Assembly: GCA_016165875.1 (NCBI GenBank) | Contig: JABBOT010000032.1 | Coordinates: forward strand, 993,613-1,057,612 | DNA from: Acanthopleura granulata | Taxonomy: Eukaryota; Mollusca; Polyplacophora; Chitonida; Chitonidae | Direction of reading: 5' to 3' | Length of the DNA stretch: 64,000 bases | In this document: one piece after another, positions 45,301-56,539 of the stretch | Layout: every line of letters starts with the position of its first letter | How positions within the stretch are numbered: position 1 is the stretch's first letter | Translations under genes and position numbers: made by a program | The notes under the pieces: generated by a model | Databases searched by the model: none | The model's input: only the letters and a program-made list of their open reading frames with translations | Told to the model about the DNA's origin: nothing

Positions 45301-48300
45301 TATTGAAAAAGATTCAAGATAAGCGATTCAGACTAGTGTGGGTTTTGCTACGCCGAGGAGAACATCCATAATATTTTACTTGTGTCTCCCCTGGGCACTT
45401 TGCAAAGACGAATATTGTTTTCTGACCTTGTAAACGCTGGAATCGGTAGCCCAACCCAAGAGCCGTACTTTGTCCACCGAAAATGCAAGTTTAGTTTTCA
45501 AAGCTTTGGGGAATGGTCTCCGAACGATCCACAGATTTTCAGCCACACCATTGTGGCAGTAGTTCTCTGTTGACTGACCATTGTTGATTAGAACAGCCTG
45601 AATCCCTGAAACTCATCTTACTGCCTTGGAGCAAATCGTTCCAAGGCATGGGATCGTCATGTAAACTAATGTACGTATGTATGTAATTATGTTGATGCAA
45701 AAAAGCAGAAATCTTCATTTTTCAAGATAAGCGATTCTGACCTGTCTGATTTTTGCTACACCGAGGAGACTTTCCATCATGTTTTACTCGTGTGTCCCCG
45801 GTACACTTTGCAAAGACGAATATTATTTTCTGACCTTGTGGACGCCGGAATCGTTAACCCAACCGTGAAAGCAGTGCTTTCTCCACCAAAAAATGCAGGT
45901 TTATTTTTTCGGTTCAAGTTGTGGGGAATTATTTATATGGGACCCGCAGATTTTAAGCCCAGCATTGTGGCAATAGTTCTCTATGGACTGACCATTCTTG
46001 ATAAGAATATCCTGAATCCCTGAAACACATCTTACTGTCATGGTGCAAATTGCTCCAAGGAATGGAGTCGCCATGTAAACTAATGTATGCATGTATGTAT
46101 ATGTATGTATGTTTGTAGGTATGTAGGTATGTAGTTATGTTTGAGCATTGGAATTGTTGTCCGTTGACTTTCAGTCACTGTGCGGCCTCTGTGGCCTACT
46201 GGTTAGCGTGCTTGTGCAACACAGTGAGTTAGAACTCTCACACCAATGCGGTCGCTGTGAGCTCAAGCCCAGCTCACGCTGGCTTCCCCTCCGGTCGTAT
46301 CTGAGAAGGTCTGCCTGCAATTTGCGGTCGGTTTTCAGCCGATTTCATCCCACTGTGTCACTCCGCGCGGTCGTATTAATAACACATTCTTGAATACGAA
46401 GGAAAACATCAACCAAATCCAAAGAAAATTAATAAAAAATTAAATCCAAAGTTTCACAAAAAGTTTTCTGTACTCTCATATGGCTTGTTAAGTGAAAAAC
46501 TAGACACCTCTCTTGTGTTGCGAGTGGTTTTGTGAATAGGGTATTCTGGAAGGACTGACATGGAAGTGTGCTTAGGTCAGTGTTCTCTGCATTTTGGGGA
46601 AGGGGAGGGAACGTTCTTTTTACATGTTTGCGTGAAGTGTTCTAATTAAAGGAACGCAAAAAGCTGCTTTTTCCTATAATAATTGGTGAATAATTTTCTG
46701 ATGAACTTTTTCTGACTAGAATACGGCTATTAATCGGCAAGAGTCAAATACCTGTACTCACTGAAGTCAAAGAAGCATTGGTCATTATTCTTAATAAGAT
46801 ATCCGTATCGATACAGCCGATATCGAGTAAATATGAAGTGAAACTACTGGACCATCCAAAATTATGAAGGAATTAATCCTTAATAATTTTCGTCGTCTCA
46901 GAAGTGATAAATTGAGGAGCACTAATAGTGCAAGAGTAGTGCTTATTGACAACCATTGTAATCCACGTAGTGTCTGGTGACATCCTGTCCGCTACAATAA
47001 ACATGAAGACATCTGACTGGCGAACAGATTCGTCGACCAGGGCTCTGCGTGCTTTAATTCTCGGGCGGTTGTTTCTCAGAGCGGTCTTAGTGTTTACGCC
47101 GGTCGTAATTACGTCTAACTCAGCATAACACATCGGCGAGACGTATCGTTGCGACAACTTTAGAAGCAGCGTTTAAGAGATGCAAAGAAAATGCGAAGGC
47201 ATAGCACTTGAAACAAGTACATGCATTAGTTCTCTTCGTGGTATACGGTATTCATTGTTTAATTTTATAACTTCCATTTTATCTTCGACTTCAGGTCAAA
47301 ATGGGGACGGTACAAACATCAACGCTTCGTTGCCAATTTGGAAGGGAGTCATCAAACGGTTGTCCGAGGCGAATAAGTGGGACGTGATAAACATGCTCTT
47401 GGGTCTTTCTCCGGTGAAGTGCACGGCGCTGGACGGCAAGGCCCGGGGATGCGGCGCGGAGGGGGTCAATCTGGGGCTTCTGGTGGACTCTCTGAGGGGC
47501 AAGGCGGTCACGACCTGGGAACAGAACCTAGCGGTGGCCTTGCTTAAGGAAGGGGCGTCCGTGGATACTATTTGTGGGAAGGGGGACGGGAACGATCGAC
47601 CCTTACACGTGGCTTTGTCAATAGGTCTTCGCTCAGGTCAGCAGTCAGTCCACGGGCATATTTATGCTTTTAGTTTTCATGAATAACAACGTCATATTGC
47701 ATACTCCAAGTCTTCTAACTTTTGGGAAGGGTATACGTACTGTTGAAAGCAAAAATTATCTTTCCCTTCCAGTTGTTCAGCAAAGTAAAGATATGGACGT
47801 GATGTTCATTAGATGGACTAACCATGTGAGAAAAAGACAAGGTGTATTCCTATTACAATTACTTGTATATTGGCCAAAAGGGATAGGCCAAGTGGCCCAG
47901 TAATTAGAAGAACTGAGGTATGTGAATAGTGTGCTGCCTGCATCGTAGTCATTAAATCCCTGTTTCCAGAAGAAGCCGTTTATTGTTCACAGGATCTTAC
48001 CAGCTTCTTGAACACATCCTGGAGAAGAGTGCAGCAGGGGAGATAAATCAGGTGGATTCTAACGGAGATTCCGCTTTCCACTTGATAGTGAAGTCTGGCA
48101 AGGCTCACTACGTTGAGGGTCAAACCGCAGTCCGGTTGCTGATCCAACATGGCGGCCGCCCGGACATCCGGGATAGGCAAGGGAAAATGGCCACGGATTA
48201 CATCAGCGATTTGCTACAGGATGCCGAGAAGCCAGAGTTAACTACTGGTTTGTTTTGTATTTCTTCTGGAATTTACACAGTCACACATGTAACTTACAGT

Positions 48301-51300
48301 TATTCTGTCCTCGGTAAAAATCGCCTGACTCGTTTTTTCTAGGTTTTCTGCCCGATTTTCTTTACTCTAGTGAATACTGTCAGGAAAATCAGAAAAAAAT
48401 GCTCCAACACGGGTTAATGTATTTTATTTATTTTATCTGTTTCATTGGTCTTTGACGCCATACCTAAGAATGTTTCACTTATACGAGGACGGCCAGCACT
48501 GTTGAGGGAGGACAGGTTAATCGAGAGAATGTAATTATTTATAGAGATTATACATTCTGAGTTATATGTCGAAATTTGTCCAAAAATGGTGATAGTACAT
48601 GTATTATATCTCATTTTAATTTTGTCAATTCTGTCATGGAATCGGCCTGCAGAGGAGATTTTTGTACGACTGGAGATGTTGAGAGAAAAGGGGAAGAGAT
48701 GCATGACTGCGGCGGAATACAATGGCGCAGTACATTACTATACACAAGCAATAGGATTGGCTGGCGAAAGCGAGGCTCTGTACCCGGATGCAGCTGTATT
48801 TCACAGCAATCGATCCGCCGCTTTCAGCAAACTGGGTAACCTTCCAAACGCCCTCAGCGACGCCGAAACCTGCATTCGAAAATGTCCGGACTGGCCAAAG
48901 GTAATAGCCAATAAGGCTGAAAATGATCATTAGTACCGACTATTCATGAAAGGCAAGACTTAGAATTCAATTGTGAATCCTTTCCATGCCGTTTTACAAA
49001 GTAAAAAAGTTACTTTGTAATCTCAGGGGATTTCTACACATATGTGGCATTTGTCAAAAATGCACACCAAAGACGTAATGTTATTCTGGGAGCAAACTTT
49101 TTTTCACTGAATCGAAGACTTCTGTATTCGTAGAACGACACATGTTGCTCATTGGTTTAACTTTACCGTTTGTTTACTCCGCAGATTACAGTTTTAAAAA
49201 TTCGCCACATATTGTGGCATAGACTTAGCTTTGCACAAACACGTATATGTGTACTGCGCAGTAACCAAGGGGAGGGGTTCAAGTGAGCCAGAGGCCTCGG
49301 GTTCGATCCCAAGAAGACCATTCCAGTCGTCATTTGCGCATTTTACGAAACGGTCACGCTCATAATAAATTGCATTTAACATCATTGTAATTTTTCCTGC
49401 CTAATTCTGCTTAAGCAAAGATGCTAAGGGGCGTTTAAGTTCTTCTTAAAAACGCTAACACGGACACTATAATATCTCTAATGGAATCATAACTGCGGTA
49501 AATTGACACCAGGACGGATATCACCTATAACATATGACAATTACCACACAGTCGTCGCTGCCCTGGTTTTACTCTCTTATCATAATTTTTATATCATGAG
49601 GCAGACTGTCGTCACTGGAAAGATAAATATTCAGCACGATTTTAAACATCTGTCAAATAAATAATTCTCCGTACTATTCATGCTGCAGGGATACTGGAGG
49701 AAGGGGCAAATTTTACGGTCAAGAGGAGACTACTCGTCCGCTTTTACGACACTTTTATCAGGATTTGAATGCCAGAGGCATGCGGACGATGCGGTCACGT
49801 GTCTCGTGGATGCAGCGTGTGTCATGAGTCAAATCCGAGGTACGAGTTGATGTGGACGTCATTTGTGTTATTAGTCAAATCCGAGGTACGAGGTCAGATA
49901 TAAACAATTCGTTTTTCAAGGCAGATGGGATGTACGTGTTTAGATATAAATTGTTTGTTTTCTTAGTCGTGTACGTGTTCAGGTGGACGCGATTTGTGTT
50001 ACGATTCAAAATAATGGCACGTGTTCGGGTGATGGTGATTTGTATTAGGCGACAAGTCATTTGGATAGGTAGCTGAGTGGCTGTGATCTCTTGTGAGTCA
50101 CTGCAAAGGCCCGAAGTGTGTACATGGTCCTATGCAAAAGAATTGTACCTTATATGTTATAAAACCATTGAAAGATGGCTACAGGACGGCGGCCAACATT
50201 ATGGTGAGAGGAAACCTGGCAGAGCCCGGGAAAAACCCACAACCATCCGCAGGTTGCTGGCAGATTTTCCCACGTACGACCGGAGAGGAAGCCAGCGTGA
50301 GTTGGATTTGAACTCAGAACGACCCCATTAGTATGAGGCTTATGGGTCATTAGGCTGCGCTAACCATTAAAAGAGGAACCTCCTGTTGTGACTGATATCA
50401 AAATCACGTCAGTGTACAGCGGTCAATTGAAAATTGCCCAATCTGGTGGAAAGATGTTAATGTAACAAACGAAGTTTTCCGGCATGCTTGTAGCGATAGT
50501 TCATGGAGAAGTGATAACAGATGGTTTAAGGCTTTTGTTTCAAACTCCCATGCCAGTGGGAGTTTGAGACTGTTTCGAGAAGCGTGTAACGATTTACTAT
50601 AGAGATTATATGTAATATCGCCAGAGTCTTTTCGTACAGAGTTCCAACCTTGTTTGGAGAGACTGGAAATTGTGGAGAAACCAGCGTTGTCGTCGGCCGT
50701 TAAGATGTTGTCGGAGAAGTCAGAGTGGTGGACACTGAAACTGCTGACGTTGAGCTCCTCTGCCGGTGAGCGCGCCTTGACCAGGGTGATCCAGGGGGCG
50801 TCAGCCAAGGGAGTTAACCTCGGAGGACTCGTGTCCCGCATAGAGGCGACAAGACACGTGACTGAGAGCTGGCCCTACGATTTGCTGTGTGCTCTACTTT
50901 CGCTTGGCGCTTCTCCGTCCACGATGGCCGCCGATGGGCCATATCACGTTTCTGTCCAGATCGCATTGCACATGAGTGAGTAAACCGTAAAAAAACAAAG
51001 CCATTGTGTTTGGTGCGTATATCTTGATGGTCGCTGGGCTTTCTCTGCCATCGCTTGTTTTGATCGGTGGTATTTGGATTTTTATCATCATATCTTGTGT
51101 AAGTACAATAAGAATAACTTATAACGCAAAAATATTATCTGAGAGTCGGGTGTAATTGCCATGTACATTTAGACTAGAATACTTGTAATAGTTAAGTACC
51201 ATCACACCAATAAGTGTGTGAAAAATGCCGTGTTCGAGGACCGAAAGAGAAATGATTGGCCAAACAAAACTATCTCGTAGGATTTATTTTCACATATTTT

Positions 51301-51563
51301 CAGGCGATATACAAGTTCTCGAAATTGTTCTGAGAACCCCAGAGGCCAAGATGGACGCCAGAAATACGCGCGATGCCAAGGGAGGTAACCTACTTCACAC
51401 TCTGTGCAAGTCATCCGACACTGGGACCCGGATTTGTGCGAGAATTGCCGAAGTCCTGCTACGAATTGGAGTCAATCCTCGTCAGAGAGATCACCACGGT
51501 AGACTCCCGGCTGATTATCTGCCACCAGAGTCTGAGTTACGCAAGAAAATGTCGAGAACCTGA
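42301..51563 (+). CDS. TPR/ankyrin repeat protein, duplicated modules, 687 aa
   Basis: Nine coding exons: 42325-42388, 43444-43700, 44541-44691, 47295-47636, 47993-48247, 48653-48900, 49689-49839, 50640-50975 and 51304-51563. Every junction is GT-AG and in phase, giving 687 residues. Residues 22-157 and 357-489 are TPR-like helical repeats (YTQAIGLAGESE, FHSNRSAAFSKLGNLPNAL). Residues 158-356 and 490-687 include ankyrin-like segments (DSNGDSAFHLIVKSG, VRLLIQHGG). The order TPR then ankyrin resembles the N-terminal region of TRANK1-type proteins (TPR and ankyrin repeat-containing protein 1), but the large P-loop helicase-like part of those proteins is absent: a TGA follows the last ankyrin exon. 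It is probably a cytoplasmic protein-binding scaffold with no catalytic motif. The two modules correspond exon for exon. Confidence 0.9.
43444..43700 (+). CDS. TPR/ANK exon 2 (module A, TPR)
   Basis: Acceptor TTCCTCTTTGCTCAG; donor TTCAC|GTGAGT. 257 nt, phase 1 to 0. Encodes two helical repeats: KAEKHLRKARLLFSKL and RKALEYAHERLEL. Confidence 0.9.
44541..44691 (+). CDS. TPR/ANK exon 3 (module A)
   Basis: Acceptor AATTTGTTTCAG; donor CCAAAG|GTTTGT. 151 nt, phase 0 to 1. An upstream acceptor at 44420 is also in frame, but this start gives the same length as exon 7 and aligns with it. Confidence 0.8.
44928..46115 (+). repeat. Three-copy tandem repeat, unit about 410-440 bp
   Basis: The segment around AAGACGAATATTGTTTTCTGACCTT occurs at about 44971, 45408 and 45816 (offsets 437 and 408). 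Each copy continues with AACAGC(T/C)TGAATCC, AATGGAGTCGCCA-like and GTAAACTAATGTA words. It lies in intron 3 of the TPR/ankyrin gene. Reading frames drift between copies, so it is noncoding. Confidence 0.88.
46178..46425 (+). mobile_element. tRNA-derived SINE, full length, diverged
   Basis: GCGGCCTCTGTGGCC, GGTTAGCGTGCTTGTGC, CACCAATGCGGTCGCTGTGAG, CTCACGCTGGCTTCC. Follows the tandem array and a (TATG)n run at 46090-46140. Confidence 0.85.
46426..47294. other. Intron 3, 3' part
   Basis: No exon or repeat recognised apart from the tract next to exon 4. Confidence 0.45.
47295..47636 (+). CDS. TPR/ANK exon 4 (module A)
   Basis: Acceptor TTCGACTTCAG; donor TCAG|GTCAGC. 342 nt, phase 1 to 1. Encodes VIKRLSEANKWDVINML, GVNLGLLVDSLRG and ending DRPLHVALSIG, which aligns with exon 8. 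Confidence 0.9.
47993..48247 (+). CDS. TPR/ANK exon 5 (module A, ankyrin)
   Basis: Acceptor TATTGTTCACAG; donor ACTACTG|GTTTGT. 255 nt, phase 1 to 1. Ankyrin signatures: DSNGDSAFHLIVKSGKA and VRLLIQHGGRPDIRDRQGK. Confidence 0.9.
48418..48516 (-). mobile_element. tRNA-derived SINE, 3' fragment in intron 5
   Basis: TTTATTTATTTTATCTGTTTC followed by GACGCCATACCTAAGAATGTTTC and CGGCCAGCACTGTTG; the tail faces lower coordinates. Confidence 0.75.
48653..48900 (+). CDS. TPR/ANK exon 6 (module B, TPR)
   Basis: Acceptor ATCGGCCTGCAG; donor CCAAAG|GTAATA. 248 nt, phase 1 to 0. Classic TPR pattern: EYNGAVHYYTQAIGLA and NRSAAFSKLGNLPNALSD. Confidence 0.9.
49689..49839 (+). CDS. TPR/ANK exon 7 (module B)
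   Basis: Acceptor TTCATGCTGCAG; donor ATCCGAG|GTACGA. 151 nt, phase 0 to 1, exactly as exon 3. Encodes YWRKGQILRSRGDYSSAF and a DDAVTCLVDAACVM helix. The final bases and donor are copied about 46 bp downstream. Confidence 0.88.
50178..50385 (-). mobile_element. tRNA-derived SINE in intron 7
   Basis: CGGCGGCCAACATTATGGTGAG, AACCCACAACCATCCGCAGG, GATTTGAACTCAGAACGACC, GCTGCGCTAACCATTAAAAG. The 3' tail is missing. Confidence 0.85.
50640..50975 (+). CDS. TPR/ANK exon 8 (module B)
   Basis: Acceptor GTCTTTTCGTACAG; donor CATGA|GTGAGT. 336 nt, phase 1 to 1. AVKMLSEKSEWWTLKLL and GVNLGGLVSRIEA align with exon 4. Confidence 0.9.
51304..51563 (+). CDS. TPR/ANK exon 9 (module B, ankyrin, stop)
   Basis: Acceptor CACATATTTTCAG; stop TGA 51561-51563. 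Encodes GGNLLHTLCKSSD, AEVLLRIGVNPRQRDHHGR and LPADYLPPES, matching exon 5. Confidence 0.9.
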
Positions 51564-51619
51564 CAATCTGAGAGCCTAAATTAACACAAGATAAAGAATG
51601 GCAAACTTTCCTAACTAAG

Positions 51620-51775
51620 GTAAACCCACGAACATCCGCAGGTTGCTGGCAGACCTTCCCACGTACGGCCGGAGAGGAAGCCAACTTGAGCTGGTCTTGA
51701 ACTCACAGTGACCGCATTGGTGGGAGGCTTCGGGTCATTGTGCGCTAACCGACTGAGCTACGGAGCCCCCCCACC
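51620..51775 (-). mobile_element. tRNA-derived SINE just past the TPR/ankyrin stop
   Basis: It begins about 57 bp after the stop codon. AACCCACGAACATCCGCAGG, CTTGAACTCACAGTGACCGC, GTGCGCTAACCGACTGAGCT and CGGAGCCCCCCC. It is a well-preserved 5' half including the tRNA-like head, probably within the 3' UTR. Confidence 0.9.
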
Positions 51776-51778
51776 CCC

Positions 51779-51832
51779 GCAATGCGACAACAATGCGACA
51801 ACAATGCGACAACAATGCGACAACAATGCGAA
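51779..51832. repeat. 11-bp tandem repeat, about 5 copies
   Basis: CAATGCGACAA is repeated without interruption directly after the SINE head. Confidence 0.9.
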
Positions 51833-52162
51833 TGTATTAACAGTATGATCGATGCGTTCCTATCTAATGTGTGTTATACAAGAGCAGTCTGTGACGTCTT
51901 TTGATACCCAAAGTTCAAAACAGTGTATGTCAAAGAAAAAAGAAAACATTGTTGAGTTTTATTATACATTTCGTTAATGCTTGGCCTGCATTTTGAAAAT
52001 GAACAAGTAAACAGCATATAAAGACTTTAAGATATATATATATATATGTATATATGAGCGGTATAATGTTTAACCGTAGTAAATCACATGTAACCTGTAT
52101 CAAATTAGCAACCTGTGGATGGCTGTTCGCCAGGAACTTGCCTTTTGTATGTGGTTTATCTG

Positions 52163-52312
52163 ACACTCCGGTTTCCTACACCAAAGATGCTGACGCCCAT
52201 AGTGATTGAATGATTCACGACTATGGCGTTAAACATCAATCAAATAAATAAACTATGTTTATTGCTTGTTTATTTACCAATGTAAATAAACAAGCAAACA
52301 AACAAACAAACA

Positions 52313-52349
<37 letters not shown>

Positions 52350-52365
52350 CTCAATCAATCAATTA
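52163..52365 (+). repeat. SINE-like tail and AATC microsatellite
   Basis: GACTATGGCGTTAAACATCAATC with an (AAATA) tail ends near 52250, resembling another SINE family sharing the tail of the main one. An (AAAC)n/(AATC)n microsatellite follows at about 52290-52365. Confidence 0.6.
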
Positions 52366-53639
52366 GCTGTGCTGTGGTACGGGACAATGGCAGCTCGTGG
52401 CCATATTCCAAGGCGATATTTCCAGGATATACCTTCAATAAAGCTCTGTAAGCTATTACATGATATCAAATTAGCCTGTAGATAATAACATGCACAATTC
52501 AATGTCACTTGAGTCATGTGACACCACATGGATGACGGTTGGAAAAATGGCTAACGGATTACTTGAACTCCCTGATTTTTCACGCTATTGTATTAAATTT
52601 GTATGGAACACGGATGCTACCACTCGCGTTCTCGAATCGAGGACTTTAAAAACCACGCGAGATTAGTAATAACAGCGCGAACTTAGCGCTAATCTTGCAA
52701 GATTAGTAAAAACCATACGATTTTGCCTAATCTCGCATTCTCGGGTGTTTTTTCAAAAGGCGCGGCTTGAAATTGCCAGTGGCCGCATCCATCTTCCATA
52801 AATTTATAAAGCTCAACTGAAATCATATATATCGCGAGGAACCTTGCAAACCCATCAAAAGGAGCTTGCACTTTACCCTGCAAAGTGTCATAAATCAACC
52901 CAGCATCACTATATTTTGGGTGATTGTTGTTACCGGAAGTTAAGTTATATAATATTTTTTCACGGAAACCTTCAGTGCACAAAAGGATTTCATTTCTAGG
53001 CAGTCTGACAAAATTCTGTCCTATTTTAACAATGAGGTAATTGATAGTTAATCAACAATCTATAATATCGGTGTGGTTTGTGAGTAATTAAAGGTTGGTT
53101 TCAATCCCACGATTTGCTTTCTTTTCATTATTATTGCTTTATTTTCATTTATTTTTTTATTTGTTGATTTATTGTATCTTTCCATACTTTACTTCTATAT
53201 CATATCCATTCAAAGTAAAGGTGAAATTATTGTACATGTATCCACTTGTTTGTTATTACCCGTTGTTCACCTCGAGACCTACAATCTGGTCGCGTTACAA
53301 CGTTCCACCATTGATATCAGTTGCATAATTGATGGGATATAACAAGCTCAGCAAAACATGATTGCCCTCCCTGAAACTATGTGAATCTATATCTGAGTGA
53401 ATGTATGCGATTTATATGTATGATGAATATATGAAATGAAATGAAATGAAATCAAAACAAATCAAATGTGCATGTGTAACGTAAACTGAACTTCCTTCTT
53501 CACAGTCGAAGCTGTGAAATATAGATGTTCTACGTTGCGGATTTCCCCAATGTCGTGCCGATAAAATATAACGCCCTCTAAAATTTGGGCTTATGTCAGA
53601 GGCATTGTGTATCTGGTTATATGTATTAGGTATAAATAG
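52366..53639. other. Intergenic stretch, nothing recognised
   Basis: AT-rich, only chance frames. Confidence 0.45.
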
Positions 53640-53718
53640 CGTTCAATGTTGGCCGCCGTCGTATAATTAAAATACTCTTGAGTAAAACACCAATGAAATA
53701 AACAAATAAATATTTATT
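53640..53718 (+). mobile_element. tRNA-derived SINE, 3' fragment
   Basis: CAATGTTGGCCGCCGTCGTATAA and GAGTAAAACACCAATGAAATAA; only the tail end remains. Confidence 0.8.
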
Positions 53719-53809
53719 TTTTTATTTCCGCTATGATCTGAGGGGCGCACCGACAATAAAACTCTCCTAACAAAAGCGCATGCGTTACTTGCTACCAACA
53801 GCACCTATG

Positions 53810-54017
53810 TATTTAAGCTGAGACTAATATTACAGAGGGATCGGCGACGGCGCAAAGATCACATTATTTCAGTTTCACCGCGAGACAACTTGTTAACACG
53901 TCAGTTCCATGCACTGAAGGGGAGCCGGTAGAGAAGTGAAGTTATTGACCCTATTTTCTCTCTATACGGGACACACTGTGACAATTCCCTCGGGTATATC
54001 GACTCTGCATTACAAAG
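53810..54017 (+). promoter_or_regulatory. Putative TATA promoter and first exon
   Basis: TATTTAAG at 53810-53817 could be a TATA box, followed by a GC-richer leader with no coding frame that ends at TACAAAG|GTATGT (54017). This fits the 5' UTR exon of a plus-strand gene. A second possible donor lies at 54371 (AACAAGAG|GTAATT). Confidence 0.45.
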
Positions 54018-54442
54018 GTATGTTGTGGTGGTAATTTGAGAGCTATCTTTTGTCGTTTGTGAGTATATTTTACCTCTTCCCTGTTTTTAAAGATGCCGGT
54101 GGTGTGGTTACTTCCTCAAGCATTCAAACGGATTTTTAAGTGCAGCCGCTCTTTAAGTGTTTCGTAAATTTCTCTTCGTTTTGTTGTGTTCAACGGATAA
54201 TATCACGAACTCTGGCAGCTAATAACGGATGTGTGGATAAAACCCCGAAATGTGGATATTTTTGACCCTTGCAGTTGACAGTGATACTGGCGATAGCGGC
54301 TCTCGGACGTGCGTGGGTTTAAATCGATCGCCTCTTCATATGTCAAGATTCGTCTTTATCAACAACAAGAGGTAATTTTTTTTTCAAGTTTTAAAACCTG
54401 CACGATATTGCCGGTGGCTTGACATCCTTTTTGTTGCCACAG

Positions 54443-54564
54443 GGTGACTGATTGGGAAGATAACTACGTTTTGAAATGGCATATTTTCAGCCTGTACTGT
54501 GGAAGAATACAGGTCTATTCGTCCAACATAGAACCCGTACAGGACGATTCGCGCAAAATGCAAG
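54443..54564 (+). CDS. Possible start exon of a 3' gene
   Basis: Acceptor CTTTTTGTTGCCACAG and donor AATGCAAG|GTGAAC bound an exon with ATG at 54476. It encodes 29 residues beginning MAYFQPVLWKNTGLF and ends in phase 2. The phase does not match the exon at 62481, so at least one further exon would be needed. Not recognised. Confidence 0.4.
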
Positions 54565-54889
54565 GTGAACTCACATAATGGATAAAATTATGAAGTGTGA
54601 ATCTTATCAGCAACTTGAAGTGAAAATATCTCGTGGTTGTGAAAGTTCGGCGTTTGCATTTTAAGTGTACCTTTATATTTCAAATACACTGAGCTGATAA
54701 TTTTTTGTAGATATAGCGGCATGGTAGTGTCTGCAACCAAGGCATAGCCCCATCCCATTTGCCACCTTCAGCAACCACCATTGATTAACCATTTTTTGCT
54801 TGACCAGGAAAAGAACTCCAAACTTTAATGAAAAAGTAAACGTTACTTTGTGTACCATGCAAGTAATAAGCCTACATTTCTTTTTGTTC

Positions 54890-55090
54890 GGGGGCCCAAG
54901 GGGCTCATTTCGTTAGCGCGCTAGCGCAGCCCAATGACCTAGACTCCTCCCACCAATGCAGTCGCTGTGAGTTCAAATCCAGCTCATGCTGGTCTTCTCT
55001 CCGGTCGTACGTGGGACGGTCTGTCAACAACCTGCTGGTAGTCGTCGGTTCCCGCCGGGCTCTGTCGGGTTTCATCCCACCATAATGTCT
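54890..55090 (+). mobile_element. tRNA-derived SINE, 5' part
   Basis: Head TTAGCGCGCTAGCGCAGC, then CACCAATGCAGTCGCTGTGAG, GTTCAAATCC (B-box form) and CCACCATAATG; truncated before the tail. Confidence 0.9.
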
Positions 55091-55342
55091 TTTCGTTAAT
55101 GAATTGAGTTGTTGTTCCGATAATCTCATAAATGTTAAATTTATGCTATGTTATTATTTAAATACATGAATTTATATTTCATATGTTTCATGTTGAAATG
55201 CTGTTACTAAAACTGAATCCAGCAAATACACTGTTCACGTTGACCAACAGCCAACCATTCACTATTGGTTATTGCAAGACCAAGGCCTTGACTTTCTGTC
55301 ACCTTTTATAACTAGTATCTTTGCAAATGTTCTAAGAAAATA

Positions 55343-55425
55343 ATGGCAGACAGGCAGACAGGCAGACAGACAGGCAGACAGACAGGCAGGCAGGCAGCCA
55401 GACAGGCAGGCAGGCAGGCAGGCAT
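55343..55425. repeat. CAGG/CAGA microsatellite
   Basis: Continuous tetranucleotide run alternating CAGG and CAGA units. Confidence 0.95.
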
Positions 55426-56539
55426 ATTTCATGCATCTATTTCAAAGAAAATGGCCGTATTCAAATATCCAGCTGAGCGAGGTTCTTGTAATTGTTTTTG
55501 TTGAAGGCCACTTGTTTTCCAGCAATATAGAGTTTTTATGTCACGCGTTGGAAAGTTCACTACTAAAAAAATTGAATCCAATATTTTGCACAAGCTTGGT
55601 GTTATTCTTATGTTTGGATTGAGAATTCGAACACATTACCATTAAACACTGCCCATGGGCATTGATCAAGTTGAAAGCATGACAGTAGAGCATATACCAA
55701 GTGCGTGTTCAAATCCCATATATGGGGATGGGAAATTTCTGAATTTGAGCCAGGGGTGGGTGCAACAGTAAATTTGGTGGAACAAAAAGCCTGAAATTTC
55801 TCAAACAGGTCTGAAATATACTCCACCCTACCAAATTAAACGCAATTTTATCACTCTTTTACATGTCCGAATGATTTATTCGTTTTAATTGAAAGAGAAA
55901 ACCTCTTAAATTGGCCAAAACACTGAAGATTCCCGTGCCTGAAGAGTACAGTGTTACATGCGTGTGCACAGTAGGTTGGCTGCTACACAGGCAACGTTTT
56001 AGTACCGGTAAGGGGCATACTGAATTTCAGGTAAAATTTAGCTTTATCAGTTGACACAATTTCCTTTATTGTGACTGATTTATTCAGCTTGTAGGATTAC
56101 TTATATTTATATGTCTTCTGTGTGTATTTTGATTTATGTCTTCTCAGCAAAACGTCCGTATTTTCTATGTTGAATGAGGCAGAGAGTTTTGGTGTATCGG
56201 ATATTTTTCAGCTTACGTCCAGACAAAGACTGGTCCACGCACAGTTTCTATCGACCTCTTTACAGTCTGTAACATCCCGGACGTTTTCGGGTTGACTGTC
56301 CTAGATTTAAGCTCTATGTACCTGACGACATACAATACCAAGCTCTATTTAAGACACCAGTGGTTTTACCGTAGTGCTGTCGTCGGGTAGGTAGGCGCTG
56401 CCTTATACTGGGTGTTGATTTCAACAGGCGTGAGGAGAGTATGTCACCTACAGTTAAAATATATCGAAGGATGACACATTTTGCAAATTGCTGACCTTGA
56501 TAAGTTTTATTGCGAAATACTGCTTGTCTATGGTCATAC
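55426..56539. other. Noncoding stretch, nothing recognised
   Basis: No splice-bounded exon and no repeat identified. Confidence 0.4.

Noticed and set aside
44924..46023. Three related ORFs sharing RRILFSDLV
   Set aside because: They follow from a tandem noncoding repeat; frames and stops differ after the shared stretch.
49260..49330. tRNA gene around GGGTTCGATCCC
   Set aside because: The B-box is good, but the T-arm does not pair and no cloverleaf with an A-box could be drawn. Probably a SINE remnant.
54340..54371. Alternative start exon MSRFVFINNK with donor at 54371
   Set aside because: Only ten codons, and its phase does not fit the exon at 62481. The exon at 54443 has better borders.
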